DNA from: Polydactylus sextarius
Taxonomy: Eukaryota; Chordata; Actinopteri; Polynemidae
Direction: 5' to 3'
DNA length: 64,000 nucleotides
Assembly (NCBI GenBank): GCA_016801845.1
Contig: CM028916.1
Location: forward strand, 11,653,514 to 11,717,513
A program made the position numbers and the translations under genes. The notes beneath the pieces are model-generated. The model worked only from the letters and a program-made list of their open reading frames with translations, made no database searches and was not told where the DNA came from. The stretch's first letter is position 1. Every line of letters begins with the position of its first letter. Positions 62,252 through 64,000 of the stretch are shown here, one piece after another.

Positions 62252-64000
62252 CTGTAACAAGTTATAATCAGAGTGTCACATTATACATATAGCTTTAGTT
62301 TTCATTTAGTTTTTATAGTTTTCACATATCCATCTATGTTCATGTAAAAATGTAACTCACCAGGTGTTGGAGTAGTGGCAACAGGGAGCTGGACCTGTCT
62401 GGACGTGGAGCCCTGTGGTTCCTGTGCTGGTTTGGGAGGTTTAGGTGGTTTGGGGGGTTCGGGCACCTGAGTGGGCTGCGATGGCTTTACAATGACAGGA
62501 GGTACAGGCACAGGAAGCCCTGGTAGCCCTGGAGGACCAGGAGGGCCAATGGGTCCAACAGGCCCACGAGGTCCATCAACTCCTGCAGGCCCTGGTGCAC
62601 CCGGGGGCCCCTGTGGCCCTTGCAGTCCTGGCATCCCTGGTGGCCCATCCCTACCAGGAAGCCCTGGTGCCCCAGAGTCACCTTTATCACCAGGATTTCC
62701 AGGTCGACCTCCAGACCCTCTCGATCCTTTGGCCCCTGGAAGACCCCGAGCACCAGGTGAACCCTTTGGACCTGTTGCACCTGGAGGTCCAGCAGCACCT
62801 TTCTCTCCTTTAGATCCAACCAAACCTGGCATCCCTTTGTCTCCTTTATCACCCTTTTGTCCTGACTGGCCCACTGGGCCCTGGGGACCTTTGTCACCCC
62901 TGGGGCCCCTTGGCCCTGGCGGACCTTAAAACATAATAACAGATGAGTGGATTTTCTGTGTCAAAGTGCATACCATTTATTAGGGACTTAGGGATTTTTA
63001 GTTAAATTAGCATATTAGAAACAGTCAAAGGTATAACAGTCATATTTTCATTCTCATTCTCTCATTTTCCAAATGAGAGAATCTCTATTTTGACTTGAGG
63101 AAAGTTTTACCAAAATTTAATTGGAAAAAACAAGGATAGGTAAAATATTAATGCATTTCAGACACATTATTGCATGTTTATGTTTTTAGATAGATTAGAT
63201 ATATTTAAATTAAAAAAAAAATTACTAACCTTGCAGGATGGTGAAGTTGGTGATGAGCTGAGAGTGCTTGGTGTCTACCACCTTCATCTCCTCCATCACC
63301 ATGGACAAGCTGTTGACTTCTTTGTCCAACCTTGCTGCCAGCTCATCCTGCTGAGTGCGCAGATCTTTGCTCTCTGCCTTAGCCTCCATCACACTACTAT
63401 TGAGCCCCAGTAACAAGTCTGAATGCTGTATCACCGTCTCAGCACAGGACCTCATGCCACTCAGGTCGGAGCTGATGGCACCTAGGAGCTGCGTGGCGAA
63501 GCTCACATTCCCAGTCACGCGATCCATGTCATTCTCATGTCTGTCTAATCGTGCTTCCAATCCATCAAACTTTGATGAGGTGGCGTTATCATGATCTCTC
63601 TGGTGGTCCATCAGCTCACGTATGCTTTGGTCATGTCCTTCAATAAGGGTTGAGGCATTCTGGATCTGGCTTGCTAATGTGCTGAGCTGAGATCCCAAAT
63701 CATCAAGAGCTTCCCCATTGGAGCGGGCCAGGGCTGAGTTATTTGCTGCCAAAACCTGGAGATTTTGAACTTTTTCCTTCAGCCACTGTGTGTCAGCCTG
63801 GTTCTGTCTGGCTGTCTGCTGCAGACCCTGGTAATCATTCTTCAGCTTCTGCACTGCCTGACCTGCACCTTCCACCGTCTTCTGCAGTGTGCCGAGCAGA
63901 TTGCGTTGCTGGGATTGGGTGATGTTTAGTGCATTGACACTCACCTGGGTTTGACTCTGCACTTTCACCTGGTCCTGTATCTCAGACTGGAGCCGTTCAG
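61607..64000 (-). CDS. colec12: COLEC12, collectin-12 / scavenger receptor with C-type lectin (3' part, runs off window)
   Basis: Type II membrane scavenger receptor that binds microbial glycans and oxidised lipoproteins. Visible exons: >64000-63230 (coiled coil, open to the window edge), 62924-62361 (collagen), 62251-62109, 61964-61855 and 61754-61607 (lectin domain), in continuous phase. About 578 codons are visible; human COLEC12 has 742 residues, so the cytoplasmic tail, membrane anchor and first part of the coiled coil lie beyond 64000. The coiled-coil exon carries DTQWLKEKVQNLQVLAANNS and MEEMKVVDTKHSQLI, close to the human protein, plus several N-glycosylation sequons (NNS, NAS, NAT, NVS, NFT). 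It joins the collagen exon at ...TILQ-GPPGPRGPRGDKG, as in human. Confidence 0.96.
62361..62924 (-). CDS. colec12: COLEC12 collagen-like exon with Pro/Lys-rich linker
   Basis: One 564-nt exon encodes about 43 Gly-X-Y triplets (GPPGPRGPRGDKG through GPPGPPGLPGLP), which should trimerise the receptor as in other collectins. The triplets are followed by a linker of about 50 residues with PEPPKPPKPPKP and a Thr/Pro stretch before the lectin domain. The human linker is shorter and differently composed. The exon starts after ttttaag and ends CCTG|gtgagt, splicing into the CPPEF start of the lectin domain. The plus-strand ORF opposite it is an antisense shadow. Confidence 0.93.
62925..63229 (-). other. 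COLEC12 intron between coiled-coil and collagen exons
   Basis: About 300 bp of AT-rich intron, nothing else seen. Confidence 0.8.

Noticed and set aside
62471..62929. Plus-strand Gly/Pro-rich ORF of 152 codons
   Set aside because: Antisense of the COLEC12 collagen exon; GGN-CCN-CCN triplets read as Gly/Pro-rich on both strands.
1..64000. CRISPR array, operon, phage or bacterial defence system
   Set aside because: Sequence is intron-rich vertebrate DNA; the only regular repeats are microsatellites and one diverged tandem array without spacer structure.

Overview
This is a piece of vertebrate nuclear DNA, almost certainly from a ray-finned (teleost) fish. The evidence is compact multi-exon genes with GT/AG introns, abundant (CA)n microsatellites, poly(A) tracts, decayed retroelements (Penelope-like, L1/Tx1-like) and a tRNA-derived SINE. 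Four protein-coding genes could be rebuilt exon by exon with reading phase conserved across every junction. All four lie on the minus strand and are transcribed from right to left.

Order in the direction of transcription: (1) COLEC12, 3' two thirds only, cut by the right edge of the window (64000 to 61607). It encodes a scavenger-receptor collectin with coiled coil, collagen domain and C-type lectin domain. (2) STAM, complete, 14 coding exons, 521 residues (57787 to 49969). It encodes an ESCRT-0 endosomal sorting adaptor with VHS, UIM and SH3 domains. (3) TMEM236, complete, 4 coding exons, 361 residues (46094 to 43050), a multi-pass membrane protein. (4) CACNB2, the voltage-gated calcium-channel beta-2 subunit, 13 coding exons, 620 residues (36895 to 1503). 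It starts from a beta-2a type first exon with a Cys-Cys palmitoylation motif and ends in an unusual His-rich and Arg/Asp-rich tail. The order STAM-TMEM236-CACNB2 on one strand matches human 10p12, but MRC1 and SLC39A12, which lie between TMEM236 and CACNB2 in human, are not seen here. COLEC12 is on another chromosome (18p) in human. The genes are linked by ancestry and do not form one pathway.

Most remaining sequence is intron or intergenic. It holds a decayed Penelope-like element in the last CACNB2 intron (about 3.0-4.6 kb), a decayed L1/Tx1-like LINE (about 22.3-25.6 kb) apparently interrupted by a palindrome-bearing DNA element, a SINE with a perfect 15-bp target duplication in STAM intron 1, and a six-unit degenerate tandem array of about 165-180 bp upstream of STAM. 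There are also several perfect palindromes and at least ten microsatellites.

I found no bacterial-type system, CRISPR array, virus or clearly novel gene system. The most interesting points are the divergent CACNB2 copy (shortened N-terminal segment, rewritten HOOK, expanded tail), a CA repeat beside the STAM exon 7 splice donor, and the undescribed repeat and palindrome structures.
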